A DNA stretch of 64,000 bases. Source: Opitutia bacterium. GTDB taxonomy: Bacteria > Verrucomicrobiota > Verrucomicrobiia > Opitutales > Opitutaceae. Every line of letters begins with the position of its first letter. The first letter of the stretch is position 1. A model generated the notes under the pieces. It was not told where the DNA came from. It saw nothing but the letters and a program-made list of their open reading frames with translations, and did not search any database. The position numbers and the translations under genes are program-made. This document shows positions 32,156 through 39,988 of the stretch, one piece after another. The DNA lies in contig JACPPI010000001.1 of NCBI GenBank assembly GCA_016190985.1, positions 248,001 through 312,000 of the forward strand, in the 5' to 3' direction.

Positions 32156-32243
32156 TTCGCATGGCCCAGCTCCGCTCAGCACCGTTCCTAATTTCAGGTC
32201 GTCAGCACGCTCGCCCGCGCGCGTCTCATCGTTAACGATCGCC
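32113..32243 (+). other. attC site of cassette 6
   Basis: R'' GCCGATC 32113-32119; R' GATCGCC 32237-32243 (one mismatch to the usual core). Confidence 0.8.
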
Positions 32244-32251
32244 GGAAGAAA

Positions 32252-32530
32252 ATGCCTCCGAACCAAGATTCCCCCATCGTAGTCGCCATCGGCTTCCTGC
32301 TCATGATTTCCCTCTTTGGCGGATTTTTCTGCGCCGTCCTTGTTCCGAGGTGCGTTGATCCGGCGAAGCTCAGAAACGAAGAAGATAAGAAGCTGGTTGG
32401 TATGATGAGTAATCCCTGGCTCCCGCGGCGGGTGTTGACACCTACCGGAGAGAAGTTGTGGCTCGCGCGGAATTACCTTCTGGGCGCAGCTCTCGTTCTC
32501 GTGATCGCGAGCATGGCTGTCCGTCCATGA
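32252..32530 (+). CDS. Cassette 7 membrane protein, 92 residues
   Basis: Two membrane segments flank a soluble loop: residues 8-30 (PIVVAIGFLLMISLFGGFF) and 73-90 (YLLGAALVLVIASMAV). The loop contains EEDKKLVGMMSNPWLPRRVL. Unknown function. Confidence 0.72.
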   Translation: MPPNQDSPIVVAIGFLLMISLFGGFFCAVLVPRCVDPAKLRNEEDKKLVGMMSNPWLPRRVLTPTGEKLWLARNYLLGAALVLVIASMAVRP

Positions 32531-32534
32531 ACGA

Positions 32535-32604
32535 GGCGATCCAGCCACCACAGACAACGACCGGGAGCGGCGCTCCCGGTCGTGTCTGAGTTCAATCGAT
32601 GGGC
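32535..32604 (+). other. attC site of cassette 7 (short type)
   Basis: R'' GGCGATC 32535-32541, R' GATGGGC 32598-32604, with a strong central hairpin accgggagcg/cgctcccggt. Confidence 0.75.
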
Positions 32605-32613
32605 AAAGAAAGC

Positions 32614-33216
32614 ATGAAAAGAGCGCCATTAATTCTCGTCGTCCTGTTCGCAATCAGCGGGTGCGTAAACCCGCTCAATCAGGCCACCTACGGCCGCTAC
32701 ACGGATCAAGGCAACCGGGCATTTGCCGCTGGCGATTTCCTACTTGCTGAAGCCGCGTTCGCGAGGGCTGCATACAATGTCGACTGGGGTAACCTAGGCG
32801 ATGCCGCCAAGGCCAGCTCGCTTTACAATCTAGGCGAGACGAAGAGAATTTTGCGAAAGTATGCGGAAGCTGAATCTCTGTTTTTGCAGGCTGTAGTGTT
32901 CGATGAGCGCGCACGGAAAGATGACGCATACGAACGCCACATGCTCAATACCGCGCTTGTTTTGCTGTATTTCGACACTCATGACGCTGCGAAGGGATGG
33001 CCATATCTCCAAAAGACGTTCGATAAAGCGGATACTCGCAAGTATGGCGCGAACGTGAGATGGATTGAGGTTTATACACAATACGAGGCAGAGCTATCCA
33101 AGCTCGGAATGAACGCTGAGGCCAGTCTGGTGCGCGACGAGATTGAGAAACGAAAGAAGACGGAGCCCATCCAGAGCACTACAGACAACTCCGGGGCTTC
33201 GCCCCTTCGTGTCTGA
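32614..33216 (+). CDS. Cassette 8 lipoprotein with TPR-like repeats
   Basis: A 200-residue protein starting at the ATG at 32614 (a preceding in-frame ATG at 32599 overlaps the recombination core). The signal ends in a lipobox, LFAISGC. The remainder is helical with tetratricopeptide-like units (YTDQGNRAFAAGDFLLAEAA; YNLGETKRILRKYAEAESLF). Probably an envelope lipoprotein with a scaffolding role (inference). The largest cassette product; the C-terminus reads into attC. Confidence 0.8.
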   Translation: MKRAPLILVVLFAISGCVNPLNQATYGRYTDQGNRAFAAGDFLLAEAAFARAAYNVDWGNLGDAAKASSLYNLGETKRILRKYAEAESLFLQAVVFDERARKDDAYERHMLNTALVLLYFDTHDAAKGWPYLQKTFDKADTRKYGANVRWIEVYTQYEAELSKLGMNAEASLVRDEIEKRKKTEPIQSTTDNSGASPLRV

Positions 33217-33231
33217 CCGCAGTCGTTCGGC
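33165..33231 (+). other. attC site of cassette 8 (short type)
   Basis: R'' GCCCATC 33165-33171; R' GTTCGGC 33225-33231; central hairpin ccggggcttcgccccttcg. Confidence 0.8.
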
Positions 33232-33364
33232 CGAGCAAAGAATATCCTGCGTTTTCCGTCGCGCATTTCGTAAATGAGTCCCGCTTTTTTAGCCCTCGAA
33301 AGAAGTCTTCCGGCTGGACGGCAGAATCTCGCAGGCGCCGAGTCTCCGGGAAGGGCCGCCCCCC
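33225..33364 (+). repeat. 140-bp cassette leader, copy 2
   Basis: Identical to 30791-30930. Here it precedes the cassette 9 gene in a different phase, supporting a noncoding role. Confidence 0.9.
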
Positions 33365-33370
33365 ACATCC

Positions 33371-33820
33371 ATGAAAGAATCGATCAAATGGTGGTTCACG
33401 CGAGGTGTCGTGTCGGCCATCACGATCCCAATTTTTCTGCTGCTTCTGGTCATGACCGTAAGCGCATTCTACAATGGAGGCATTCAGACCTTAGCATACG
33501 TTAGGGTCACGAAAGCCGTGTGGGGTTGGCTTGGCGTCATTGCTTGTCTCTTTATCTGGCCATTCTCGCTGCTGATGCCCGGTTGGCTCATTTGGTCGGC
33601 CATAAAGGAGACCCCGAAGATTATTTCCCAAAGAGAAGAGAAGACCAAAGGTTCCGCGGTGGCCCTTTTTGTTTTCGGGCTCATTTTCCTCGTCGGGCTA
33701 GCATCGCTGATGCAATGGGGCCATGGCCATGTTATCGGCTGGATCGCGGATCATGATCCCGATGCCGCCTACAAGGCCGGAGTCACCGGTTCTAAGCCGC
33801 CGTCAGGGTATAAGCCATGA
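33371..33820 (+). CDS. Cassette 9 membrane protein, 149 residues
   Basis: Three predicted membrane segments (residues 14-36, 50-74, 94-116; VSAITIPIFLLLLVMTVSAF is the first) with a cytoplasmic KETPKIISQREEKTKG loop. Unknown function. Starts seven bases after the 140-bp leader. Confidence 0.75.
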   Translation: MKESIKWWFTRGVVSAITIPIFLLLLVMTVSAFYNGGIQTLAYVRVTKAVWGWLGVIACLFIWPFSLLMPGWLIWSAIKETPKIISQREEKTKGSAVALFVFGLIFLVGLASLMQWGHGHVIGWIADHDPDAAYKAGVTGSKPPSGYKP

Positions 33821-33826
33821 GAGAGA

Positions 33827-33961
33827 GCCCAACCAAACCGCCGAGAACAACGCGCGGGAAGTGACCGTAATTCGTGTGGCCCGGCTCCGCTCAATATCTC
33901 CCGTAGTTCAAAAGGGCTCACTCCACGCTCGCCCGCGCGTGTCTCATCCGTAGCGTTGGGC
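33827..33961 (+). other. attC site of cassette 9
   Basis: R'' GCCCAAC 33827-33833 pairs perfectly with R' GTTGGGC 33955-33961; inner arms like those of cassettes 5 and 6. Confidence 0.85.
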
Positions 33962-33970
33962 AAAGAACAG

Positions 33971-34261
33971 ATGAGTTACCGCACACTTTGCATCACCGGC
34001 CTAAGCATAGAAGCCATCTTGATGGGGATCGCTCTCTTCGGGATTGGCGAAGATGCATCGCTCGGTGCGGGAATCGCATGGGGGCTCACCCAAATGCCAT
34101 CGCTCCCGGTCGCCAATTGGCTGCTCAGTGATTATGTCGGCTCAGACGCACCCTTCTATGTGATCACCTTTATATTGCAGAGCGTGTTCCTCGCATCGGT
34201 GCTCTGTCTGATTAAGTGGACGAAAGAGCGTCTTGCGCCTATGCCCCAGAAAAAAGACTGA
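33971..34261 (+). CDS. Cassette 10 membrane protein, 96 residues
   Basis: Starts MSYRTLCITGLSIEAILMGI (ATG 33971, chosen over an in-frame TTG within the recombination core). Two to three membrane segments and a basic tail (KWTKERLAPMPQKKD). Unknown function. Confidence 0.72.
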   Translation: MSYRTLCITGLSIEAILMGIALFGIGEDASLGAGIAWGLTQMPSLPVANWLLSDYVGSDAPFYVITFILQSVFLASVLCLIKWTKERLAPMPQKKD

Positions 34262-34271
34262 GAAGTTCAGA

Positions 34272-34407
34272 GCCCAACCAGCAGCCACAGCAGCAACGCC
34301 CTTGATCTCACCTGAATCGCTGATCATATCTCCGCTCTACATGGTCCAGTTATTCAAAAGAGACGGCTCGCCCGCCCGGCGGGCGTGGCTGATCTGAGGC
34401 GTTAGGC
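34272..34407 (+). other. attC site of cassette 10 (long type)
   Basis: R'' GCCCAAC 34272-34278 and R' GTTAGGC 34401-34407; paralogous to the attC of cassette 3. Confidence 0.85.
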
Positions 34408-34411
34408 AAAG

Positions 34412-34849
34412 ATGAAGATCGTCGTTATCCTCCTTCTAGTGTGTGCCCTGAGCGGTCTTGCCGGCGGCATAACCGGAGTTAAGCGCTACAGTTATTCGTC
34501 TGTAAGCGGACCGGAAGTAACCCACTATGATCCCATAGGAAGAGCGGGAGTCTTGTTGTTTGGGATTACATCCCTCGCCGCCGCGGTAGGCTGCTGGAAG
34601 AGAAGAATCTTTGGTTGGTATATCACCATCGCGCTGATGGGAGCCGCCATTGGCATCACCGTTTGGGGCATCATCATGATTCTAGCAGCTTCATGGTCGA
34701 GCATCCCGACTGCTCTCTGGTGGTCGGCGCAGATCGTAGCGATGAGTTTTCTGATTCGGTGGTGGCTCCGGCAGAAGCAGTTCTTCGAGCCAATCAAGAA
34801 GCCTAACCAGATTTCACAGCCAACGCCTAGCGGCGTGGCTGACCGCTGA
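34412..34849 (+). CDS. Cassette 11 membrane protein, 145 residues
   Basis: Signal or anchor VVILLLVCALSGLAGGITGV, then three further membrane segments (about 48-64, 70-95, 103-122), ending in attC-encoded residues. Last cassette before the chromosomal dgt gene. Unknown function. Confidence 0.75.
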   Translation: MKIVVILLLVCALSGLAGGITGVKRYSYSSVSGPEVTHYDPIGRAGVLLFGITSLAAAVGCWKRRIFGWYITIALMGAAIGITVWGIIMILAASWSSIPTALWWSAQIVAMSFLIRWWLRQKQFFEPIKKPNQISQPTPSGVADR

Positions 34850-34857
34850 CGTTGGGC
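34801..34857 (+). other. attC site of cassette 11, end of the array
   Basis: R'' GCCTAAC 34801-34807, R' GTTGGGC 34851-34857, inner cagccaacgcc/ggcgtggctg hairpin. After it no further core is seen before dgt. Confidence 0.85.
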
Positions 34858-34943
34858 AAAAGAAAGAGTCCTGCTGAAGGCCAAAGGGCCGGCGCGCGCA
34901 CAACACTGAAGGACGTTCAGACGCCTGCGCAGCGGCAAGCGCT

Positions 34944-36215
34944 TCAACTCAAATCCCGGAACGACCCAAATTCCGGATCGAATAGTCTCCGGTAGGTGCG
35001 CACCACCATGCCGTCGGTCTGGCCGGCGAGGAAATCGCAGATGCGCCGGGCCTTCCCGTCCTGCGTCTTCTCCGCCTCGATCAGGCGGCTGACGTTGGCG
35101 GGCAGGATGCGGATGACGCGCTCGTTGCGCTCGGCGTAGTTTTCCCAGATGGCGTTGTAGAGGGCGTGGATGACGACGCGGGCCTTGTATTCGAGCTGCT
35201 CCAGCTGCGGGCTCTCAAAGATGATGTCGTTGGCCATCTTCTTGAAGAAGGCGGCCTCGTTGAGCGCCGTCTCCTCGACAATGAGGTCGTATTTGTAGCG
35301 GTTGGTCTTTTCCGCCATGAAATTGTCGCGCGGCCTGAGGCGGCACGCCTGGATGAAGGCGCCGATCTTCTTGGAGAAGGTGTTTTCCAGCCGGTCGCGG
35401 CGCAGGGCGTCGAACAGCGTGTCGAGGTGCCGCTGCTCGGCCGCGCCGACGGTCTCGCCGTCGGCCCAGCGCTCGACGCGCTCGACGGTGAGGAAGCCGG
35501 CGCGCACACCGTCGACGATGTCGTTGAGCGAGTAGGCCGCGTCGTCGGCCCAGTCCATGATCTGGCACTCGACGCTCTTGAAGTCGTTGAGCGCGTCGCC
35601 GCGCATGAGGTTGCCGGGGATCTTGGCCCCGCCGAAGACCCAGTCGCGCACCGGCGCCTGGCCGTCGTAGATGAAGTGGTTGAGCGGCGGCGTGGCGAAC
35701 TCGGTGTAGAGTTTTTTGTATTTCAGGACGCCGTCGAGGAGCGCCCGCGTGGGCTGCATGCCCTTCACGCCGGATTCGTTCTGGTAGATGGTCTCGCAGA
35801 GCAGATGCAGCGTCTGGGCGTTGCCCTCGAAGCCGCCGCGGCGCTTCATCAGCTCCTGCAGCGTGCGCTCGCCGGAGTGGCCGAAGGGCGGGTGGCCCAT
35901 GTCGTGCGCCAGGCTGCAGGCTTCGACGAGGTCGGAGTCGATGTAGAAACCGGCGGCCAGCGGGTCGCCGCGGCTGATGAGCCAGGCGCAGATGGAGCGG
36001 CCGATCTGCGCGACCTCCATCGAGTGCGTGAGCCGGGTGCGGTAGAAATCGTATTCGCCGCTGAGGAAGACCTGGGTCTTCGACTGGAGCTTGCGGAAGG
36101 CGTGCGCGTGGATGATCCGGTCGCGGTCGATCTGGAACGGGCTGCGGTAGTCGGTCTTCCGGGCGGTGCCCCACTCCTGCAGGTCAAAGGCGTTGTAGAA
36201 ACTGTTCTGCGGCAT
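34944..36215 (-). CDS. dgt: dGTP triphosphohydrolase (HD family)
   Basis: A 423-residue HD-domain phosphohydrolase with the dGTPase layout: TDYRSPFQIDRDRIIHAHAF, RLTHSMEVAQIGRSI (first His), HDMGHPPFGHSGER (HD) and MDWADDAAYSLNDI with the second catalytic Asp. It hydrolyses dGTP to deoxyguanosine and triphosphate, controlling dNTP pools. The start at 36215 gives a normal N-terminus (MPQNSFYNAFDLQEW). Its 3' end lies 86 bases from the last integron cassette, facing it. Confidence 0.93.
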   Translation of the reverse strand: MPQNSFYNAFDLQEWGTARKTDYRSPFQIDRDRIIHAHAFRKLQSKTQVFLSGEYDFYRTRLTHSMEVAQIGRSICAWLISRGDPLAAGFYIDSDLVEACSLAHDMGHPPFGHSGERTLQELMKRRGGFEGNAQTLHLLCETIYQNESGVKGMQPTRALLDGVLKYKKLYTEFATPPLNHFIYDGQAPVRDWVFGGAKIPGNLMRGDALNDFKSVECQIMDWADDAAYSLNDIVDGVRAGFLTVERVERWADGETVGAAEQRHLDTLFDALRRDRLENTFSKKIGAFIQACRLRPRDNFMAEKTNRYKYDLIVEETALNEAAFFKKMANDIIFESPQLEQLEYKARVVIHALYNAIWENYAERNERVIRILPANVSRLIEAEKTQDGKARRICDFLAGQTDGMVVRTYRRLFDPEFGSFRDLS

Positions 36216-36221
36216 GTGTGA

Positions 36222-36357
36222 AGTGAAAGTGCACAGTGAAGGTGAGAGTGACAGCCTTGCCAAGCTAATGCCGCGCCCGGGCCGGCGCGAAAATGCCCCG
36301 ACCGCCCACGCCGCTTTTTGATCGCCCACTTTCACTCTCATTCTCACTTTCACCGGC
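36222..36357. repeat. Divergent promoter region with GTGAAAGTGAGAGTGA-type inverted repeats
   Basis: gtgaaagtgcacagtgaagg near dgt and cactttcactctcattctca near the peptidase gene are inverse. A similar pair flanks 41010-41148 upstream of tdh. Another dispersed repeat family, or a shared regulatory sequence. Confidence 0.55.
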
Positions 36358-38640
36358 ATGCTGCGCCCCCTCTCCCCTCTGTTTCTGGCCGCCCTTTGTC
36401 TCGTCAGCGCCCCCGTCCTCCGGTGCGCCGAATCCACCGAGGCCAAGAGCCCCATCACCGCCGCCGACCTGCTGAACCTCAAGCAACTCGAAAGTCCCGC
36501 CCTGTCGCCCGACGGCCGCTGGGTCGTCTATGTCGTCCGCTCCATCGAGCCAAAGGCCGGCGAGACTGACGACTGGACCTACCGCACGCGCCTCTGGCTC
36601 GCGGCAACGGACGGTTCGGCCGCGCCCCGCCAGCTCACCTTCGGCGCCGCCCGCGATTCCAGCCCGGCCTGGTCCCCGGCGGGAGACCATATCGCCTTTG
36701 TGCGCGCCGTGGAAAAGGAGAAGCCGCAAATCCACCTGCTTCCGCTCGCCGGTGGCGAGGCCCGGCCGCTGACGAAGATCGAAACCGGCGCCACCAGCCC
36801 GCGCTGGTCGCCCGACGGCGCGCAGATTCTCTTCACCAGCTCCCTCGCCTACGCGCAGGTGCGCGCCGCGCTGGAGAAAAAATCCGCGGACGCCACACCG
36901 GCCTGGAGCAACGAGAGACCCCGCCGCAAGGCCAACGACACCGCCAACTGGGGCCTGAAGGACGACAAGGCATCAGCCGCCGCCAAGGCTATGGCTGACT
37001 CGTCCAGCGGCGTTGCCGCAGGCGAGAAGGCCGGTGGCCAGAAACCGGTAGCGAAGCCCGATGGGTCACTGCAGGAAATCCGCGAGTGGCTCGCCAAGGA
37101 CGAGGCCGACGCCAACCCGCGCGTCAGCAACCGCCTGAATTTCCTCGCCGAGGGCGATCTCGCAGTGACGCCCGAGTTCAACCAGTTCTACACCATCGCG
37201 CCCGCCGAGGGTGCCGAGCCGCAGGCCATTACTCCCGGCTACGAGGGCTATGCCGCCGCCGCGTGGCTGGCCGATGGCAAAGGCATCGTCTGCGTCGGCC
37301 CGCGCGACCGCAAGCTGCACCCGGATCGCGACCGCCTGAGCGGCCTCTACAGCATCGACGTCGCGACCGGCGCGGCCAAGGTGCTCTTGGAGGAGCCGGG
37401 CTGCAATTACACGGAGCCCGCCGCGTCGCCCGACGGCAAGTGGATCGCCTATGCGCTGCGCACGGGCGGGGAGTTCAGCTTTGACCAACCCATGGTCGCC
37501 GTCGTGCCCGCCGGCGGCGGCACACCGAAAGTGCTGACGCCAAACCTCGACCGCGCCGTGAGTGGCCTCAAATGGTCGGATGACGGGAATTTCGTTTACT
37601 TCACCGCCCCTGACCGCGGGGGTTTTCCGCTCTTTCGCGTTGGTGTCGACGGGGCGACGCCGGAGACACTCACCGCAGCGCGTGATTGGGGCATCCGCGA
37701 CTACGACGTCCGGCACGGCATCCTCGCGCAAATCGTGACCAACCCCGCCAACCCCTGGGAGCTTTATCTCGGCGCGGCGGACAGCAAGAGCGCCCGGCCC
37801 CTCACCGCGCACAACAGCGCCTGGCTGAAGGACCGCCAGCTCAGCGCCTACGAGCCGCACCGGCTCGAACAGGCCGACGGCATCACGGTCGACTACTGGA
37901 CGATCAAGCCCGCGGATTTCGACCCGGCGAAAAAATATCCCCTGCTGCTCAACATCCACGGCGGCCCCTCGGCCATGTGGGGCCCGGGCGAGGCGACGAT
38001 GTGGCTTGAGTTCCAGTTCTACGCCGCGCGCGGCTACGCCATTGTCTTCGCCAACCCCCGCGGCTCGGGCGGCTATGGGAAGGACTACCAGCGCGCCAAC
38101 TTCAAGGACTGGGGCATCGGCCCCGCGAGCGACGTGCTCGCGGCCGCCACCTTTGCCGCCAAGGAGCCGTGGATCGACCCGGCCCGGCAGGTCGTCACCG
38201 GCGGCTCCTACGGCGGCTACCTGACGGCGTGGATCGTCGGGCACGACCACCGCTTCAAGGCCGCCGTGGCCCAGCGCGGCGTCTACGATCTCGCGACCTT
38301 CTACGGCGAAGGCAACGCCTGGTTCCTGGTGCCGCTCTATTGGGGCGGTTACCCGTGGCAGCCGGAGGTGCGGGCGATCCTCGAGCGCGATTCGCCCTTG
38401 AACTATGTCGCCAACATCAGGACCCCGCTGCTCATCCAGCATGGCGACGTGGATTTCCGCACGGGCGTGATCCAGAGCCAGATCCTCTACAAGAGCCTCA
38501 AGCAGCTCGGCCGCGAGGTGGAATACGCCCGCTATCCGCGCGCCACGCACGAGCTGAGCCGCAGCGGCGAGCCCAAGCAGCGCCTTGACACGCTGGTGCG
38601 CTACGAGGAGTTTTTCCGCCGCTATGTGGGAAAAAATTAG
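36358..38640 (+). CDS. S9-family prolyl oligopeptidase-type serine peptidase, exported
   Basis: A 760-residue protein with signal peptide MLRPLSPLFLAALCLVSAPV, an N-terminal seven-bladed beta-propeller with WD40-like/PD40 repeats (ALSPDGRWVVYVV; SPRWSPDGAQILF; SPDGKWIAYAL) and a C-terminal alpha/beta hydrolase. The triad is visible: Ser in GGSYGGYLT, Asp in HGDVDFRTG, His in RATHELSR. It is an acylaminoacyl/dipeptidyl peptidase-like enzyme that likely trims peptides in the periplasm. Confidence 0.92.
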   Translation: MLRPLSPLFLAALCLVSAPVLRCAESTEAKSPITAADLLNLKQLESPALSPDGRWVVYVVRSIEPKAGETDDWTYRTRLWLAATDGSAAPRQLTFGAARDSSPAWSPAGDHIAFVRAVEKEKPQIHLLPLAGGEARPLTKIETGATSPRWSPDGAQILFTSSLAYAQVRAALEKKSADATPAWSNERPRRKANDTANWGLKDDKASAAAKAMADSSSGVAAGEKAGGQKPVAKPDGSLQEIREWLAKDEADANPRVSNRLNFLAEGDLAVTPEFNQFYTIAPAEGAEPQAITPGYEGYAAAAWLADGKGIVCVGPRDRKLHPDRDRLSGLYSIDVATGAAKVLLEEPGCNYTEPAASPDGKWIAYALRTGGEFSFDQPMVAVVPAGGGTPKVLTPNLDRAVSGLKWSDDGNFVYFTAPDRGGFPLFRVGVDGATPETLTAARDWGIRDYDVRHGILAQIVTNPANPWELYLGAADSKSARPLTAHNSAWLKDRQLSAYEPHRLEQADGITVDYWTIKPADFDPAKKYPLLLNIHGGPSAMWGPGEATMWLEFQFYAARGYAIVFANPRGSGGYGKDYQRANFKDWGIGPASDVLAAATFAAKEPWIDPARQVVTGGSYGGYLTAWIVGHDHRFKAAVAQRGVYDLATFYGEGNAWFLVPLYWGGYPWQPEVRAILERDSPLNYVANIRTPLLIQHGDVDFRTGVIQSQILYKSLKQLGREVEYARYPRATHELSRSGEPKQRLDTLVRYEEFFRRYVGKN

Positions 38641-38671
38641 CCGCCCGGTTTGCGCCCTTGGCTTGAGCCAC

Positions 38672-38727
38672 TGTGGGAGCGAGCTTGCGCGCGACAATTT
38701 TGAGTCGCGTGCCAGCACGCTCCCACA
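38672..38727. repeat. Family B palindrome
   Basis: tgtgggagcgagcttgcgcg faces cgtgccagcacgctcccaca between the S9 peptidase and ogt genes. Confidence 0.85.
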
Positions 38728-38730
38728 ACA

Positions 38731-39264
38731 ATGCACCCCATGCCTCACGCGCTCCTCTCCACCAAGTTCGGCACCTGCGGCATCGCGTGGAATGACGCCG
38801 GCCTGACCGGTTTCCAACTGCCCGAGGAGACCGAGGAGCTGACCGAGCAGCACCTCGCCCGCAAGGCGCGCAGCCAGTTGGCCGCCGAGCCGCCGCCGGA
38901 ATGGGTGCGGAGGGTGATTGCCCGCGTGCAGCAGCATCTGGAGGGGCAGTTGCAGGATTTCGCCGGCACCAAGCTCGACTGGTCGCGCGTGACGGATTTC
39001 CAGCAGGCCGTCTATCTCCAGGCTCAGGCCATCAAGCCCGGCCACAAGAAGAGCTATGGCGAGATCGCCAGGCTTATGGCGCTGGGCAACGAGGCCGCCC
39101 GCGCCGTGGGTGTGGCGCTGGCGACGAATCCCTGGCCGCTCATCGTGCCCTGCCATCGCGTCGTCTCGGCCGGCGACAAGATGACGGGCTTCTCCGCCCC
39201 TGGCGGCGTGCGCACCAAGACCCGGCTGCTCGCGCTCGAAGGCGCGGAGCTGCTGTCGGAGTAG
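38731..39264 (+). CDS. ogt: Methylated-DNA-protein cysteine methyltransferase
   Basis: A 177-residue Ogt-type protein with the active-site IVPCHRVVSAGDKMTGF (acceptor Cys), DNA-binding helix with ARAVGVALATNPWP, and KSYGEIARLMA. It transfers O6-alkyl groups from guanine to its own cysteine. Positioned 68 bases before an alkylbase glycosylase gene on the same strand, forming an alkylation-repair pair. A second in-frame ATG at 38740 is possible. Confidence 0.93.
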   Translation: MHPMPHALLSTKFGTCGIAWNDAGLTGFQLPEETEELTEQHLARKARSQLAAEPPPEWVRRVIARVQQHLEGQLQDFAGTKLDWSRVTDFQQAVYLQAQAIKPGHKKSYGEIARLMALGNEAARAVGVALATNPWPLIVPCHRVVSAGDKMTGFSAPGGVRTKTRLLALEGAELLSE

Positions 39265-39325
39265 GTAGGGCGCGTTATCCCTAAAGCGCCATTGTTATCG
39301 GCGGATTAAGGATATTCCGCCCTGC
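39263..39325. repeat. Diverged family D-type repeat between ogt and the glycosylase
   Basis: gtagggcgcgttatccc ... ggatattccgccctgccc form an imperfect palindrome like 24311-24364. Confidence 0.5.
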
Positions 39326-39332
39326 CCAAGAC

Positions 39333-39965
39333 ATGAAACCCCGCTTCCAATTCGATCCCGCGGCCGCCGTCGCCCACCTGCGGGCGACCGACGCCGGGCT
39401 GGCCGCGCTGATCGACCGCATCGGCCCTTTCGCCCTGGAGTTGACCGCCGCAGATTCGCTGTTCGAGGCTCTGCTGCGCTCCCTCGTTTACCAGCAGTTG
39501 CACGCCAGGGCTGCCGCCACGATCCATGCGCGCGTGCTGGCCGAGCTGGCCCGCCACGGGGGAACCACGCCGCAAGCCCTGGCCCGGGTCAGCGACCCGG
39601 CGCTGCGCGCCGCCGGGCTGTCGCGCAACAAGCTGATGGCCGCGCGCGACCTCGCCGCCAAATGCCTGGCGGGCACGGTGCCGTCGCTCCGGACGGCGGC
39701 GAAGCTCGGCGACGACGAACTGGTGGCGCGTCTGACCGAGGTGCGCGGCATCGGGCCGTGGACCGTCCACATGCTCCTGATTTTTCATCTCGGCCGCCCG
39801 GATGTGATGCCCACGGGCGATTTCGCGATCCGGCTCGCCTTCAAGAATCTCTACCGCAAGCGCAGGGATCCGACACCCGAGGCCATCCTGAAGCTGACGC
39901 GGCCCTGGCAGCCCTACCGCTCGGTTGCGAGCTGGTATCTCTGGCGTTCGCTCGACAGCGGCTGA
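39333..39965 (+). CDS. AlkA-type DNA-3-methyladenine glycosylase
   Basis: A 210-residue HhH-GPD glycosylase. The helix-hairpin-helix is EVRGIGPWTVHMLLIF, followed by the GPD loop with the catalytic Asp in VMPTGDFAIR; LVYQQLHARAAATI is the N-terminal helix typical of AlkA/MagI. It lacks the AlkA N-terminal domain, so it is of the short alkylbase glycosylase class. It excises alkylated purines. Confidence 0.9.
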   Translation: MKPRFQFDPAAAVAHLRATDAGLAALIDRIGPFALELTAADSLFEALLRSLVYQQLHARAAATIHARVLAELARHGGTTPQALARVSDPALRAAGLSRNKLMAARDLAAKCLAGTVPSLRTAAKLGDDELVARLTEVRGIGPWTVHMLLIFHLGRPDVMPTGDFAIRLAFKNLYRKRRDPTPEAILKLTRPWQPYRSVASWYLWRSLDSG

Positions 39966-39988
39966 CGAATTCCCCTACGCTGGCGGGC

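Noticed and set aside
28200-34857. CRISPR array as an explanation of the repeated units
   Set aside because: Repeats are attC sites of variable length with genes between them, not short uniform repeats with spacers, and no cas genes are present.
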